Positions 1 through 11,831 are shown, counted from the first letter of the stretch. The stretch: DNA of 64,000 nucleotides from Quercus robur (GCF_932294415.1 NC_065537.1:50884302-50948301), one strand, 5' to 3'. The notes: generated by a model from the sequence alone, not told the origin. A program made the numbers and translations.

Positions 1-705
1 TTAAATATATGGATAGCTGAATCAGAAGTTTGGGAGCCACTCATAGCAGTAAATTACCATTTTTTATGAGTTTAATTTTGTATTACATAATTATATATTC
101 ATTGTATTACCATTTTTCTTGGTTTGTAACAGTTTAAACCTGTGGCCAAGAAGCAGATGACAACACTTATGCCCAAGTCCAACTACTCTAAGATGACATA
201 GCTTCGAGCTAAAGATAGAGCAAAAGGTGATCATGCTGAAATTGCAAAGGAGAAACATGCTAGGTATGCTGCATCAACCATTATTGATGAAATCGATATT
301 ATGGTATCACAAAATGAAGTGTCTTTGGAGAACTTTGAAGTCGAAGATGATTAGATGTCACCAGAAATTAATGTTATACGTTCTCAAGTGTCATCACGAG
401 ATGCAATGTCTTCTAAAAGCAAGAAAAGAAGAATGGCAGAAGATGATGAACTTGGAAATGTAATTTCCCAGTCATTTGATAATGTATAAATGGCAATTGA
501 TAGGGTGACTAAGGTTATGACAAAGTGCTTTTTAGTCATATGGAGCACAAGTTCATGCAGCTTTGGGTGTATTGGACTTGGATAAAATTTCAAAGACTGC
601 GACTTACATATTTTTGATGGAAAATCCAGTGTATAAAGAGATGTTTTTTGGTTGCCTAAATCATGAGCGCAAATGTGTTCCATTGAAATTGATGTCTAGG
701 CCTAA
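1..705 (+). pseudogene. C-terminal remnant of a MYB/SANT-like (Harbinger-associated type) gene
   Basis: Reading frames on the plus strand give pieces resembling the C-terminal part of plant MYB/SANT-like proteins that accompany PIF/Harbinger transposons: a lysine-rich stretch with SSKSKKRRMAEDDELGNV near 405-460, then a hydrophobic segment with DLDKISKTATYIFLMENPVY near 575-635 and ending in LMSRPKN at about 710. The pieces lie in different frames and are interrupted by in-frame stops (for example near 197, 352 and 487), so it is not translatable as one protein. The start lies outside the window. The MULE at 715 is inserted right after the end of this remnant. The family assignment rests on remembered motif similarity only, so a different SANT-like host gene is possible. 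Confidence 0.4.
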
Positions 706-714
706 AAATTAAAA

Positions 715-1375
715 GGGATAATTACACATTATCCACCTGTGGTTTACCTCTAATTCTAAGTGCCTACCCGTGGTTTGAATTTTGACACTTTGCCCACCTG
801 TGATTATCTCCGTCTATGTGCCGTGTGCCCACCTCTCCCTCACCGTTACTCTAACATAGGAAATAGATCAAAGGTTACTCCCATACAGATCAAAACACCC
901 TCTTTTCCAAAAACTACTCAGTCACTCTCATCCCGCTTACTCACCAAAAATCACTCAGTGTCACTCCCAAAAATCACTCAAAATCACTCACTCACTCCCC
1001 CTTCACCGTTAACGTAAGAAATAGTTGAAAAGTCACTCCCATTTCCCATTCGTTCACTCTTACTTATGAAAAATCACTGAGTGTCACTCCCAAGAATCAC
1101 TCAAAATCACTCACTCACTCACTCCCATCGTTCGTGCAAACCGAACCAACGAAGACGGCTTCTCCGTTCAACTGTGGCAGGAAGACTCACTCCTGGGTAT
1201 CGCGCTTCGCTTCACTTGACTGGGATTTGAAAGCTTGAGGTCGTGCATGCAAACCGATTTGAGGAGGATCAAGATTATTGCCTCTGTTCTGTTCAGCCGT
1301 TGCAGGTAGATTAGGATTTTGCGTTTTAATCTTTGAAATCTAGGGTTCTGAATTGGGTCTTAAAATGCTGGTGGA
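715..1375 (+). repeat. Left terminal inverted repeat of the MULE
   Basis: This segment is complementary to 7085-7623 over most of its length, up to the shared stretch ending near CTAGGGTTCTGAATTGGG and AAAATGCT. The outer 120 bp contain three spaced copies of a motif like ACCTGTGGTTT, which could be transposase binding sites (inference). The left repeat is longer than the right because it holds an extra copy of the CACTC-rich section (about 960-1110). A likely splice donor (TTGCAG/GTAGAT, about 1309) occurs in both repeats, so each repeat probably supplies the promoter and 5' leader exon of the gene beside it. Confidence 0.85.
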
Positions 1376-2048
1376 TTATTGTATGTTGTAGGCTTTGATG
1401 ATTGTTCTGTTTAGTATTACCCGCCTCTCCCTCACCCGATCATGCTCATGATTGTTCTGTTGTAGGCTTTCTCTCTGCCGTGATTTGTATGGTTTAATTG
1501 TTTTTGTGGAATGTTACCAAATTGAAATCAGTTTGATCATTGGTTACTGCTTCTGTCAATTTGAAATCAGTTTGATTTACTGCTTCTGTTACCAAATTGA
1601 TCATTGGTTTTGATTTTCAGATTAATTAGAATGTTACTGGTTGAGTCTGTTGTGGACAGCATGTTATAGTTACCCTCCATTCCCTTTAAAAGTTGAATAA
1701 TGCTCATGATTTTATTGAAATAATTATTCAGTCAATTATGATATAAGCTGGATGGTTATATATGCATTTTTAAAATAAGTCCAACTGCATTCTGAGTTCT
1801 CTTGTTTGCTCAATTCTGTTTTGAAATAAGTTTGTGATAATAATCGACCAGTTAACTAATGGTGCTGCTCTTATTACTACTCTTATCCATATAGGTATTG
1901 AGTCTTTATTAACAATAGAACTAGATGCCTCATTTTTATATGTATGCTTTAAGGCTTTGAACAACCATTTGGTAATGTGGATGCTGACTTAGAACTAGAT
2001 GCCTCATTTTTTATCATCTTCATTTATTCTGTTGTGTTTTACATGCAG

Positions 2049-5000
2049 ATGGCTGACTTAGTATTCAATTTTGAGATTCATCATGGTGGGCAGTTTGTGT
2101 GGAACCCGGATTTGGAATATTTAGGAGGTAGTACTTCTTTTGTTGATAATGTTGACCCAGATAGACTTAGTTAGTTTGAAATACAAGATATTTGTTGTGA
2201 TGTGGGGGCACTTAGTACAAGTAGATATCATTATCTTATTCCTGGAGGTAATTTGGAGCAAGGGTTAAGGCTTATAAATGAAGATGATGATGTTGTTTAT
2301 ATGTGTGAGATCCATGCTGCATGGCCTACAGATAAGATAACACTATATGTTGAGGGTGGTGAGGAGCCACTTGCTGTTGAACAACCATTTGGTAATAAGG
2401 AAGTAGCAGATGATGATGATGATGTGCATGAGGTGGGTGAGAGTGATGATGATGTGCATGAGGTGCATGAGGGAGGTAATGTGGATGCTGAAGGAGGTGA
2501 TAGTGATTGGTTAGAGGAAGGGTTTGAGGGGCCAAATTTTGATGATGATGTTTTTGGAAATGTAGATGATGGGCCATCTACACATGCAGCCCCACATAGG
2601 CCCTCTGAAGGAGATGATGGGTCATCTACACATGCAGCCCCACATAGGCCCTCTGAAGGAGATGATGGGCCATCTACCCATGAGGATGTACATGTGTATG
2701 CAGCCCCACATAGGAATACTGCAGCTGACAATGACCCACCTCTTGAAGAGGGTGAATGGATTGACCCACCTCTTGAAGATGACATGGAAAGTCTAGTAGG
2801 GTCTGATGATGATCAGCCAGCACCAGCTGCAAAAGAACCTGAGTTTAATGTCCAAACTGACATGAGAAAGCCAGAGTTAAGGAAAGGAATGAAGTTTCCA
2901 AACTCTAAAGTATTTAGGGAGGCATTGAGGGAATATGCGATAAAGAAGCCAGTAAATATCAAGTTCAAGCTGAATGAGAAGAAGAAGATATCTGTTTATT
3001 GCATCAATGAATGTGGATGGAGGTGTTATGCATCTCAACTACCTGAAGAGTTGACATTCCAAATAAAGACATTCAATCCGAAGTGCACTTGCCCTAGATC
3101 CTTCAAACACAGCCAAGTGACTTCAACTTATGTTGCAAAGAAGTTTATGCAGGAGTTTGACAAAAACCCCAATTGGAAAGTGGCTGGTGTTCAACATCAT
3201 GTGAAGCAAGCACTTGAAGTTGACATAAGTTACAGTCAAGTGTATAGGGCAAAAAGGAAAGCTACTGACTTGGTTACTGGGGATGAACAGCTGCAATATG
3301 GGAAACTTAGGGATTATGCAGAGATGATAAGATTGACTGATAAAGGAAGTAGGGTTATTTTGCAAACTGAAATGGAAGATGAAAATGCACAGCCGAAATT
3401 TAAGAGAATGTATATTAGGTATAATGCACAAAAACTTGGGTTTTTGGGAGGTTGTAGACCAATTATTGGTTTAGATGGGTGCCACTTGAAAGGCAGATTT
3501 GGGGGGCAAATACTTTCTGCCATAGCTAGAGATGCAAATGACAACATTTTCCCAGTTGCATTTGCTGTTGTTGAGCAAGAAAACAAAGATTCATGGGTAT
3601 GGTTTCTGCAGCAATTTTCAGATGACATTGGGGATCCACAGCAACTTAATCTGGTCTTCATCAGTGACAGACAAAAGGTATGATAATTGAGATGCTGTTT
3701 TGTAGACATTTTTAAAGTTCAATAATAATTGAGATGCTGTTTTGTAACAAAGATGCTGTTTTGTAACAATTGTACTAACATATTTACTTGTTCTGTTTTG
3801 TAACTTGTATAAGGGCCTTATACCTGCAATTGAGATGCTGTTCCCAACTTGTGAGCATAGATATTGTGTGAAGCATATCTATAATAATTTCAAAATGGAT
3901 CATAAGGGCTTGGAGTTGAAGGATGCACTGTGGAGATGTGCTAGAGCCACAACAGTGAGGGAGTTTGAAAGAAGAATGCAGGAAATGAAGGATTTGGATG
4001 TCAAGGCATGGGAGTATCTTGCTGACATCAACCCTGCACAATGGTCTAAGTCTCACTTTAGTAGTAGAGTTTTGTGTGATTGTTTAGCTAATAACTTGAG
4101 TGAGTCTTTTAATGCCATGATTTTAGAAGCTAGGGATAAGCCAATTTTAGCAATGTTGGAGTGGATTAGAGTTAGGCTCATGACCAAACAATACAAAAAG
4201 ATGAGAGGTATAGCAAAATACACTGGAAAAGTTTGTCCTAATATTCAAGACAAATTAGAGAAGTTAAAACATGATTCTATACCTTTCAGTGCTACTCCAG
4301 CAGGCAGCTTCATGTATGAGGTTAATAATGGTCATGAGAGACATGTGGTTGACTTGGCTAAGAAAGCATGCAGCTGTAGGAGTTGGGATTTGACAGGACT
4401 TCCCTGCAAACATGGGATCTCTGCTATTGTTAAGAACCTGGAGAAAGTGGAGGACTATGTGCATCCTTGTTACTTAAAAGAGACATTTGCTGAAACATAC
4501 AAAGAGATAATACAGCCAATGCCTGGCCAGTCTGAGTGGGTTAAGACTAACCAACCTGCTCCTGTTGCTCCTCATGTGTATAAACCACCTGGCCGACCAC
4601 CAAAGCAAAGAAAAAGAGATCCTGAAGAGCCAAGGAACCCTTATAGAGTTTCTAGGATGAACAAGACAATCAAGTGTGGGAAGTGCAAGAAAGAAGGACA
4701 TAATGCAAGAGGGTGCAAGGCAGGCATCACTGGTGAAACTCCATGGCAGAGAAGAGATAGACTTGCTAAATCAGCAGCTGTAAGTATTTCCATGCTTTGA
4801 ACTATATTCATTTCCTCAAGTATTTCGAGTGTGTAACTTGTACTACCCTCTTTGTAGGCACAAGGCAGTAAATCTACAAAAACAAAGCAGACTGCAACAC
4901 CTCAAACTGCATCCCAGCCACCAAGTGCTATATCTCAGAGTGCATACAGAGCTTTTGATCAAACTGCATCTCAACCTGCACCAAACAATAGATCTGAGGC

Positions 5001-5301
5001 TGCAACTCAACCTGCAACTAGATCTAAGGCTAACTGGTTCTCTTCACCCTCACAACCAAGCTTCCATACCCTAGAGAGACATGAGATTCTTTACCATCTC
5101 AGGCACCTCTGGCTTGTTCTATTTTGTTTATTTTTTTTCCTCTTACTTGCTATTGTTGGATCATCTTGCTAATTGTTGGATCATCTTGCTAACTGTTGGA
5201 TTTTGGTTATGCAGCCAAGTGCATCTGCTAGGGGGTTTAAAGGCAGAAAGTTTCAACCAGTTGGTAGAAAGGGCAAGAATGCAGTTGGCAAGGGCACCTA
5301 A
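2049..5301 (+). pseudogene. MULE transposase (MuDR-A type), spliced, one in-frame stop
   Basis: Transposase that would cut and rejoin the element ends. The ATG at 2049 follows a splice acceptor (TTTTACATGCAG). Visible domains in order: a PB1-like N-terminal module (FEIHHGGQF, 2049 to about 2345); an acidic Asp/Glu/His-rich linker with three copies of a 16-20 residue unit (DDGPSTHAAPHRPSEG, 2560-2720); a MuDR DNA-binding region (KGMKFPNSKVFREALREYA, CGWRCYAS, PKCTCPRSFKHSQV); the MULE catalytic domain with GLDGCHLKG and VFISDRQKGL carrying two catalytic Asp and NLSESFN as candidate site of the Glu; a SWIM zinc finger (ACSCRSWDLTGLPCKH); and a CCHC knuckle (CGKCKKEGHNARGC). Introns: 3678-3813 (GT-AG) and about 4780-4857; a third has a less certain donor, and the last exon is 5215-5301. 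A TAG at 2172-2174 interrupts the PB1-like module; a start at a later Met would lose that part only. Otherwise the frame is open, so the gene looks recently disabled. Confidence 0.9.
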
Positions 5302-6062
5302 AGTAGTAAATGACAACTTGGAAGATGTTAAAGTTTCAACAACTTTTTTGTTATAGTTCACTTGTTTAATGTATATGTCAAGTGTCAAAAATAATATTGG
5401 CAATTTCGGTTGGAAATATGTATGTCTGAGCACTAGTGGACTAGTTGGTGGGTTTTAATTGGAAGATGTGTAAAGTCACAGGATGTGCCAAAAACAATGT
5501 TGGCAATTTTGTATGCATGTGATATAAAACTTTATTAATGTCTCCACTTTTATTTTGTAAAGTCACTGAATAGGTTGCTCTTCTTTTATTTTGTGAAGTC
5601 ACATGATGTGCTCAATGACTCTTCACTTTTATTAATGTTAATGTGCATTGAAATAGGATAAAGTATTTTGTTGTGTTGTGCTTGTCTTGTGCTTTTGGTG
5701 GACTCTGTTTTTCTTGTCTTGTTCTTTTGGTGGATTTACACAGGTGTATGTATTCACACAACAAATCATGTGTCTGTGTAAAACATGTTCCATTTATAGG
5801 CAGGTGTGCAACAAATCATGTATATGTGTAAAACATGTTCCATTTATAGGCAGGTGTGCATTGACACAGGTGTATATATTGAACCAACATGTTCCATTCA
5901 AGTTATTATGTTATTAACATTTCCACATAACACTTTGTGCCAATATATATCAATCACAGGATGAAGTAAAAATGAATAAAAAAATTATACTAAACAATAT
6001 TTGCACAAAAACAACACTTTCCATTTCAATTACCCAATAACATTTCAACATCCCACCAAGCA

Positions 6063-6648
6063 TCATGACAGTTTAAGGTTCCTCGCTCTTACATTATTGT
6101 TCACTGAGGCAAAACACAACAACAACATTACAAAAATGAAAAATAACCATGACAAAACTAATGCCATCTTGTACAATCTCTCACTCTCTCTAACTCTCTT
6201 AAGTTTCTCTCTAATTTCTACATAAAGCTCATGAGTTTCTCTTTCCCTCCGGTTACATCTTTCTTCCATTTCCTTAGTTGTCATTTCTCTCTTATTTGCA
6301 AGCTGCAATTCATTCTCAAGCATACTTATCCTTTCACGGTCACTCTTACAAGTTTCGTTATCCACCCACTGAAAGAAGCCACATTTGGGACCAACCTGAG
6401 CATTACAATTATAACAATTAATTTCACAGTTCACAATTAATCACAACTAATAATTCAATTCAACTCAATTCAAATACAACAATGTAATTGTTACTTACAT
6501 TAAATTGACTACAACCAACGAATCTTCTTCCATAGTTACCAGCTTTTCGACTTGTTCTTAGCGCACAATTCTCAAGGGTACATAAATGACCATCTCCAGC
6601 ACGGTAGAAACCACTAGTTGTAGAGCCATTGCCAGTTGATGAAGACAT
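6063..6648 (-). CDS. GRF-type zinc finger, coiled-coil, tail-anchored protein carried by the MULE
   Basis: Two exons, 6499-6648 and 6063-6395, with clean GTAAGT donor and CAG acceptor in phase 0, give 160 residues with no lesion. Residues 19-62 form a GRF zinc finger: HLC at 21-23, then RTSRKAGNYGRRFVGC (Cys46) and KCGFFQWVD (Cys55), including the diagnostic G-R-F/FFQW pattern. Residues 65-122 are a charged coiled coil (ISMLENELQLANKREM). Residues 128-148 are a strongly hydrophobic helix (MALVLSWLFFIFVMLLLCF) followed by a short basic tail, which suggests a tail-anchored membrane protein. GRF fingers bind single-stranded nucleic acid in TOP3, APE2 and NEIL3; a role here is inference. It sits opposite the transposase, ends 761 bp from it, and its promoter lies in the right terminal repeat, the position of mudrB in maize MuDR. 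No similarity to mudrB is seen. Confidence 0.82.
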
Positions 6649-7084
6649 AGCAAAAATTTGTTACAAGCTTATAGACCAACAAATCTGTTACGAGTGGCAA
6701 GAATCAACTCATCTAAATTTAGTAACAATTACTCATGCTACAACCACATTGTTAAAAAAGTTGATGGGCCACAGACCTTTATTTTAACGTAATAAGAAAA
6801 TGCAGATATATATTCATAACTGTTAAGCCAGTAATAAGAAAATGCAGATATAAACCAGTTCCATGGTTAAGCAAGAACCGAATTTGGAAGAAAGAATTTG
6901 GAAGAAAGACTACCCAATTTTAAAACCCACAGGAATTTTAACAAAGTGACCGTGCATATTAAGTGAGGAAGAAAGAAATACAATTATCACCGGGCATTTT
7001 AAAACCCACCACCGGCAGAAATGGGTTTTTAAAACCCACCACCGATGACAACATTTTAAAACCCACCACCGGCACCGGCATTTT

Positions 7085-7623
7085 AAATCCACTAGCATTT
7101 TAAGACCCAATTCAGAACCCTAGATTTCAAAGATTAAAACGCAAAATCCTAATCTACCTGCAACGGCTGAACAGAACAGCAATAAACTCCCAGTCAAGTG
7201 AAGCGAAGCGCGATACCCAATCAAGCTTTAAACTCCCAGTCAAGTGAAGCGAAGCGCGATACCCATGAGTGAGTCTTCCTGCCACAGATGAACGGAGAAG
7301 CTGTCTATCTCGGTTCGCTTTGCATGAACGATGGGAGTGAGTGAGTGAGTGAGTGATTTTGAGTGATTTTTGGGAGTGACACTGAGTGATTTTTGGTGAG
7401 CAAGCGGATGAGAGTGACTGAGTGGTTTTTGGAAAAGTGAGTGTTTTGATCTGGATGGGAGTGACTTTGATCTATTTCTTATGTTAGAGTAACGGTGAGG
7501 GAGAGGTGGGCACACGGCACATAGACGGAGATAATCACAGGTGGGTAAAGTGTCAAAATTCAAACCACGGGTAGGCACTTAGAATTAGAGGTAAACCACA
7601 GGTGGGTAATGTGTAATTATCCC
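7085..7623 (-). repeat. Right terminal inverted repeat of the MULE
   Basis: It is the inverse of the left repeat. It differs by a local tandem duplication of about 45 bp (about 7186-7265, containing AGTCAAGTGAAGCGAAGCGC twice). Just inside it, at about 6985-7085, are three copies of a motif like GGTGGTGGGTTTTAAAA. On the minus strand this repeat would drive the GRF-zinc-finger gene. Confidence 0.82.
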
Positions 7624-7632
7624 AAATTAAAA

Positions 7633-8695
7633 AGTGTGGGATTTCTTGGCCAACTTTTGATTTGCCTTATTTTGTTATTTTGTTTTGTGTTGGAAAGACT
7701 CATTTATAGGATTTTTAAAAAAAAAGATATTTGTTTGCATTTTTAGATAATGTTTATTTTGTTGAAAATAAATATGTGATGTGTGAATTGCTTTACAACA
7801 TAGAAATATACCTAACTTGATTTTTAGCTACAATAAAATTTTTTTCCCCTAAACTAGAATCATTTTTATGTTCTTTAAAATGAGGGGTATAATGGTAATG
7901 TTATTATAAAACAATTTCATTCTATTCATTCCAATGTCACTTCCAAATAATGTTACTTACGTTCCTTTCCATTCCTTTATTTTAAAATATCCAAATAAGA
8001 TTTTTTAATTTCATTCCATTCTCTACAAAATTGGTTGTAGCTACAAAATAATGACCATTCCATTCTATTTCCTTATGAACTCTCAAACAAAGTGGGAGAG
8101 AATGGAATGGGTAGGAGGGAGCACCCATTCCTCTCTAATATCTTATAATCTCAAATTTTTATTCCCCCCAAAATTGAGAAGAATTGAAGGGATTGAAATT
8201 AAATTAAATGAATTTTTCTACTAAAACTCCAAAAATACTCCTATATGTTGAACTTTTTATCTTAATATAGGGGTTTAATAGTAATATTATTATAAAATGA
8301 TTTCATTCATTTTCCTCTATGTTAATCCCAAACAATATTACTTATATTACATTCATTTTCATTCATTTCCATTCCTTTATTTCAAAACACCTAAATAAGG
8401 TTACTTAATTTCATTCTATTTATTTCCCTTACTTAAATACATTTTATTCTATTCCATTCCTTTATGATTATTCATTTCAATTCTATTCCCTTATAAATAA
8501 ACAAAATTACTTAATTCCATTCTAATCCACAATCTCAGCTCTTTGCCTCTACATCTCTTCGCCTATGTAACTCTCCACCTTGTCCCTCCCTCTCGTGGCT
8601 CTCTTTCTCCCTATCTCTTCCCTCTCCTCTTGATATGATTGTGATTTTGGGGGTTGTGACGGTGGTGGTGGTGGGTTTTGGTTGTGGGTTTATTC

Positions 8696-8733
<38 letters not shown>

Positions 8734-9022
8734 ATTTGCTGGATTTGGTGATGTGGGTAATGTGGTGATGTTGTGAAGGTTGGTTATGGCTAGCGGTGGC
8801 TATTTGTGGCCATGGTGTTGGTCGATTTTAGTGAGGCATGGTGGATTTTAATTGGTTTTGTTGTGGTTGATGGGTTGTTGATAACGGTGGTTGTGACAAT
8901 GAGGTTTTTTTATTTTTTATTTTTCCTTGTAGTAGGTTGTGGTTGCCATGGTGGTGGTAGAGGTGGCTAATTGTGGTTGTGGTTAGTTACAAGGGGTTTG
9001 TTTTTGTGGTGGTTATTATTTA
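7633..9022. other. AT-rich intergenic sequence with an old direct repeat
   Basis: No gene seen. About 7885-8010 and 8260-8400 are diverged copies of one sequence rich in TTCATTCCATTC, each with GGGGTATAATGGTAATGTTA-like starts, probably an old unclassified transposon or MITE pair. About 8545-8635 is CT-rich, then a GA microsatellite, then a GT-rich stretch (TGGTGGTGG) to 9010. Confidence 0.5.
8699..8731. repeat. (GA)n microsatellite
   Basis: About 16 uninterrupted GA units. Confidence 0.95.
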
Positions 9023-10210
9023 GGCAAAACATTATTTTGGTTTCTATATTTTGGGATTACAGTTAATTTGGTCCCTACATTTTGATAGCAGTCAATTTGG
9101 TCTCTATTATTTTCAACTTGCAATCAATTTGTTCTTTATCATTAACCCACTTATAGAAAATGCTTACATGGCTAATGGTGTGCATAGTCAGCACACATGT
9201 GGCTAATAAAATGATTAAAAAAAAATTAATTGCTATTAAAAATGTCATGTCATAAATTAAAAAAAAAAAAAAAAAAAAAGCCATGTCAAAACAATATAAT
9301 AAAAAAATTTGAAAGTTTGAATTAAAAAAAAATCCAACTTTTCTTAAACTATCTTAGCAACCAAACGCAACCTAAAAATACAAAATCATAAACTCACACC
9401 TTGCTCACCAAACAACCGAAGAAGAACAAGTAAATTTGACCCACTACCTCGTTCAACAAATCACGAACCCGCAACCCATTGAAAGTCTCATGCTGGAAAC
9501 ACATTTTAATCAAGGTGATAAATTTGATTTCAAGCAAAACCCAATCTGTAACCTGGACAAGAGGAAGCCACATCATCCAAAAGAAAATCAATGTGGTTGT
9601 GTTGTGGGACTGTGGGAGGCTTGGTTACTTAGTGTTTGATGATAATTGTCCTAAGTAAGAAGGCTGCATCGTGTTTACCATGGTTGATGTTTTAGATTGG
9701 AGACTGCGATTGCAAGTTCATCCCTTAAGCACCTCCTTAGGTTGAGTTGTGATGGTGGTATCATGGTGGTTGGTGTGATTTATTTTGATTTGAAGTTATT
9801 GTGATATGATTTAGTAGGATCTTTTAATCTGTGATGGGTGATTGTTTTTTTTGAATTTTGTGTTTTTAGGTTGTGTTTGGTTGTTAAAAAAGTGCAAAAA
9901 AAAAAAAAAAAAAAAAACTTGATTTAAAAAAAAAATTTTACCATGTCAAATGTTTTATTTTATTTGTCTGATGTGGCTTATTTTAGTATTTTTTAAATTT
10001 ATGGTGTGGTATTTTTAATTGCAATCAAATATTATTTTACCAAACATATGAATACTAATAGTATGTTATATAGGCATTTTCTTTTAGTAGTTAACGGTAA
10101 AAATCAAATTGATTATAAATTAAAAATAATAGGAACTGAATTAATTACTACTAAAATGTTGAGATTAGTGACTATAACGTTAAAATATAGAAATTAAAAT
10201 AGTTTTTTCT
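9023..10210. mobile_element. Non-autonomous MULE with long diverged terminal inverted repeats
   Basis: The left arm (9023-9393) starts AAAACATTATTTTGGTTTCT and contains the TTTGGTCCCTACATTTTG type of text common to dicot MULE ends. The right arm (about 9850-10210) is its imperfect complement, including a shared inner block (CAACCAAACGCAACCTAAAA against its inverse near 9868). The core, about 9394-9848, is not repeated and carries no convincing gene. Arms are about 70-80 per cent alike, suggesting an old copy. A target duplication could not be fixed because of the A/T runs at the ends. Confidence 0.6.
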
Positions 10211-10552
10211 CTTTTTTTTTTTCAATATTATTCTAATGAGTTATGTTGATATTATTTTTTTTAAATGAAGTAGCATTCTTTAAAAAAAAAAAAAAAAATT
10301 GGAGTTGCAATTTTTTTTCTAATTTTTAATTTTTTTACAACGAAGTAGCATTTTATTTTTAAATTTATTTTTTTTATAGGAGAATTGGCATTTTTTTTAA
10401 TTGCTGTAAATTATAAAGTAAAAAGCGTCGTGTACTTTTTTTTTGGGTTGAAAAACCACTTGTAAGCCAAAAAGTCTAAACCACCCCTATAGATTACAAA
10501 GTGAACAACTAAAAGAAGGACATAAATGTAATTTTTCAACTTAAAGTGAAAC

Positions 10553-10722
10553 AAACCCTAGGATTTTCCTGCCTATATATAACGTACTCCTCAATATAGC
10601 CGGCCGCATCTTCCTGCTTTCCAAATCCCCATCTTCATCAAACTTCTATAACAACAACAAAAAATTCCTTCTTCGGAAAATTCATTAAAGTTCAATTAAG
10701 GATGAATTATATTAATTGAAAG
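10553..10722 (+). promoter_or_regulatory. Core promoter and 5' leader exon of an unrecognised gene
   Basis: A telo-box AAACCCTAG (10553-10561) is followed by a TATA box TATATATAA (10574-10582), then a C/T-rich leader and a splice donor GAAAG/GTATGT at 10722/10723. The telo-box plus TATA plus leader intron is typical of growth-related plant genes. It would serve the exons at 11496-11566 and 12921-13308, if these belong together (inference). Confidence 0.5.
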
Positions 10723-10800
10723 GTATGTATTTTCGATATTTTAGATCAATTTAGGTTTAGTTAATCTGATTTGCTATTAAAGTTCTTTTATTTTTTATTG

Positions 10801-11335
10801 TGAATGATCTTTCATGAAGTAATACTATATTAATGGTTTTTTTTTTTTCCCGATAATTTTAGATCAATTTTCGATATTTAAATTATTGTAAAAAAAAAAG
10901 TTTAAATTATAAGAATAATTTATACAAAGACTCAAAACAAGATGAGAATGTTTTTACTCAAAACTGTTTTTGATAATTCTGAAAAAAAATTCTATTTTAC
11001 ATTTGGATCTGTATTTTTCTCCATCTCTTAAGCTTTTATTTTTTATTTTATTGTTTTTATTTTATGCGTTCTGTTTATAGTCTTTTAATTTCTCTGAATT
11101 GAACTATATTTTTTGATAACAGGTTCTTTTCTTTTTAATTCTGAATGAAATTTCATGAAATAATACTCTATATTAGAAGAATTTATACAAAGACTCAAAT
11201 CAAGGTGAGAATGTTTTTACTCAAAACTGTTTTGATAATTCTGATAAAATTTTCTATTTTACATAAATCTATATTTTTCTCCATCTCTAAAGCTTTTTTT
11301 TTTTAATTATAAAATTTATGTGTTCTGTTTATAAA
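10801..11335. repeat. Direct duplication inside the leader intron
   Basis: 10801-11083 and 11142-11335 are two copies of one segment, both running from TTTCATGAA(A/G)TAATACT through TTTATACAAAGACTCAAA and TTTTTCTCCATCTCT to GTTCTGTTTATA. They are about 85 per cent alike. Confidence 0.75.
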
Positions 11336-11495
11336 TATATGCCTTTGATAATGTTCAATACAACATCATAAATTTCCTTCACCATCTGTAATCAATGGGT
11401 CTCAAGGAAAATTCAAAGTCCTCTAAAGTTAAAATCTTTGCTATTGGCCGCGCTATTTCAACTTTTCTGATGGTTTTTAAATGATGAATGTATAG

Positions 11496-11566
11496 GTCTA
11501 CTTGCTTCTTTTGTAACTTGGATCAGCCAAATGCTACAGTTCATTCTAGAGTCGGAAATCCCAAAG
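11496..11566 (+). other. Candidate internal exon of an unrecognised gene
   Basis: A 71-bp segment between a TATAG acceptor and an AAAG/GTATTG donor. It is open in one frame ending in phase 0 (LLASFVTWISQMLQFILESE then IPK), which would join in frame to the exon at 12921. A second frame is also open (STCFFCNLDQPNATVHSRVG) but would not join in phase. No family recognised; the exon call rests on splice signals only. Confidence 0.3.
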
Positions 11567-11794
11567 GTATTGACACAAAATCCAATCTTTATCTTCTTTT
11601 TACAAGAATTTTTATTTTTTAAATAAAAAATTTATTTATATTTTGTAAATCAATAGAAACATTTTCATTGTTGATTTAGATGTTAAATTATCTTGATATT
11701 GCATACCACTTTATTAGCATACACTTTCACAACCCAAAAAAGTGTGCAGAGAAAAACTATACTGGTTTTATATAGAGAAAAAGTGATATTTATC

Positions 11795-11808
<14 letters not shown>

Positions 11809-11831
<23 letters not shown>
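11809..11831. repeat. (AT)n microsatellite between short direct repeats
   Basis: Simple AT repeat, with TATAGAGAAAAAGTGATA present on both sides. Confidence 0.85.

Larger units (their letters stand above)
715..7623 (+). mobile_element. Two-gene autonomous-type Mutator-like element (MULE)
   Basis: The outermost bases are a perfect inverted repeat (GGGATAATTACACAT at 715 and its complement ending at 7623). They are flanked by a perfect 9-bp duplication, AAATTAAAA, at 706-714 and 7624-7632. Nine-bp target duplications and long inverted repeats are hallmarks of Mutator-like elements. Inside are a transposase gene on the plus strand (2049-5301) and a GRF-zinc-finger gene on the minus strand (6063-6648). 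The genes converge, and each starts from its own terminal repeat, as in maize MuDR. The perfect target duplication and one intact gene suggest a fairly recent insertion. The only clear lesion seen is a stop codon near the transposase N terminus. Confidence 0.93.

Noticed and set aside
760-1017. Open frame starting MPTRGLNFDTLPTCDYLRLC, also present at 7240-7578 on the minus strand
   Set aside because: It is the same text read from both terminal inverted repeats of the MULE. Repeat conservation, not coding, explains the match.
2297-2785. Long Ser/Cys-rich frame on the minus strand
   Set aside because: It is the reverse of the acidic GAT-repeat region of the transposase, which leaves several frames open by composition.
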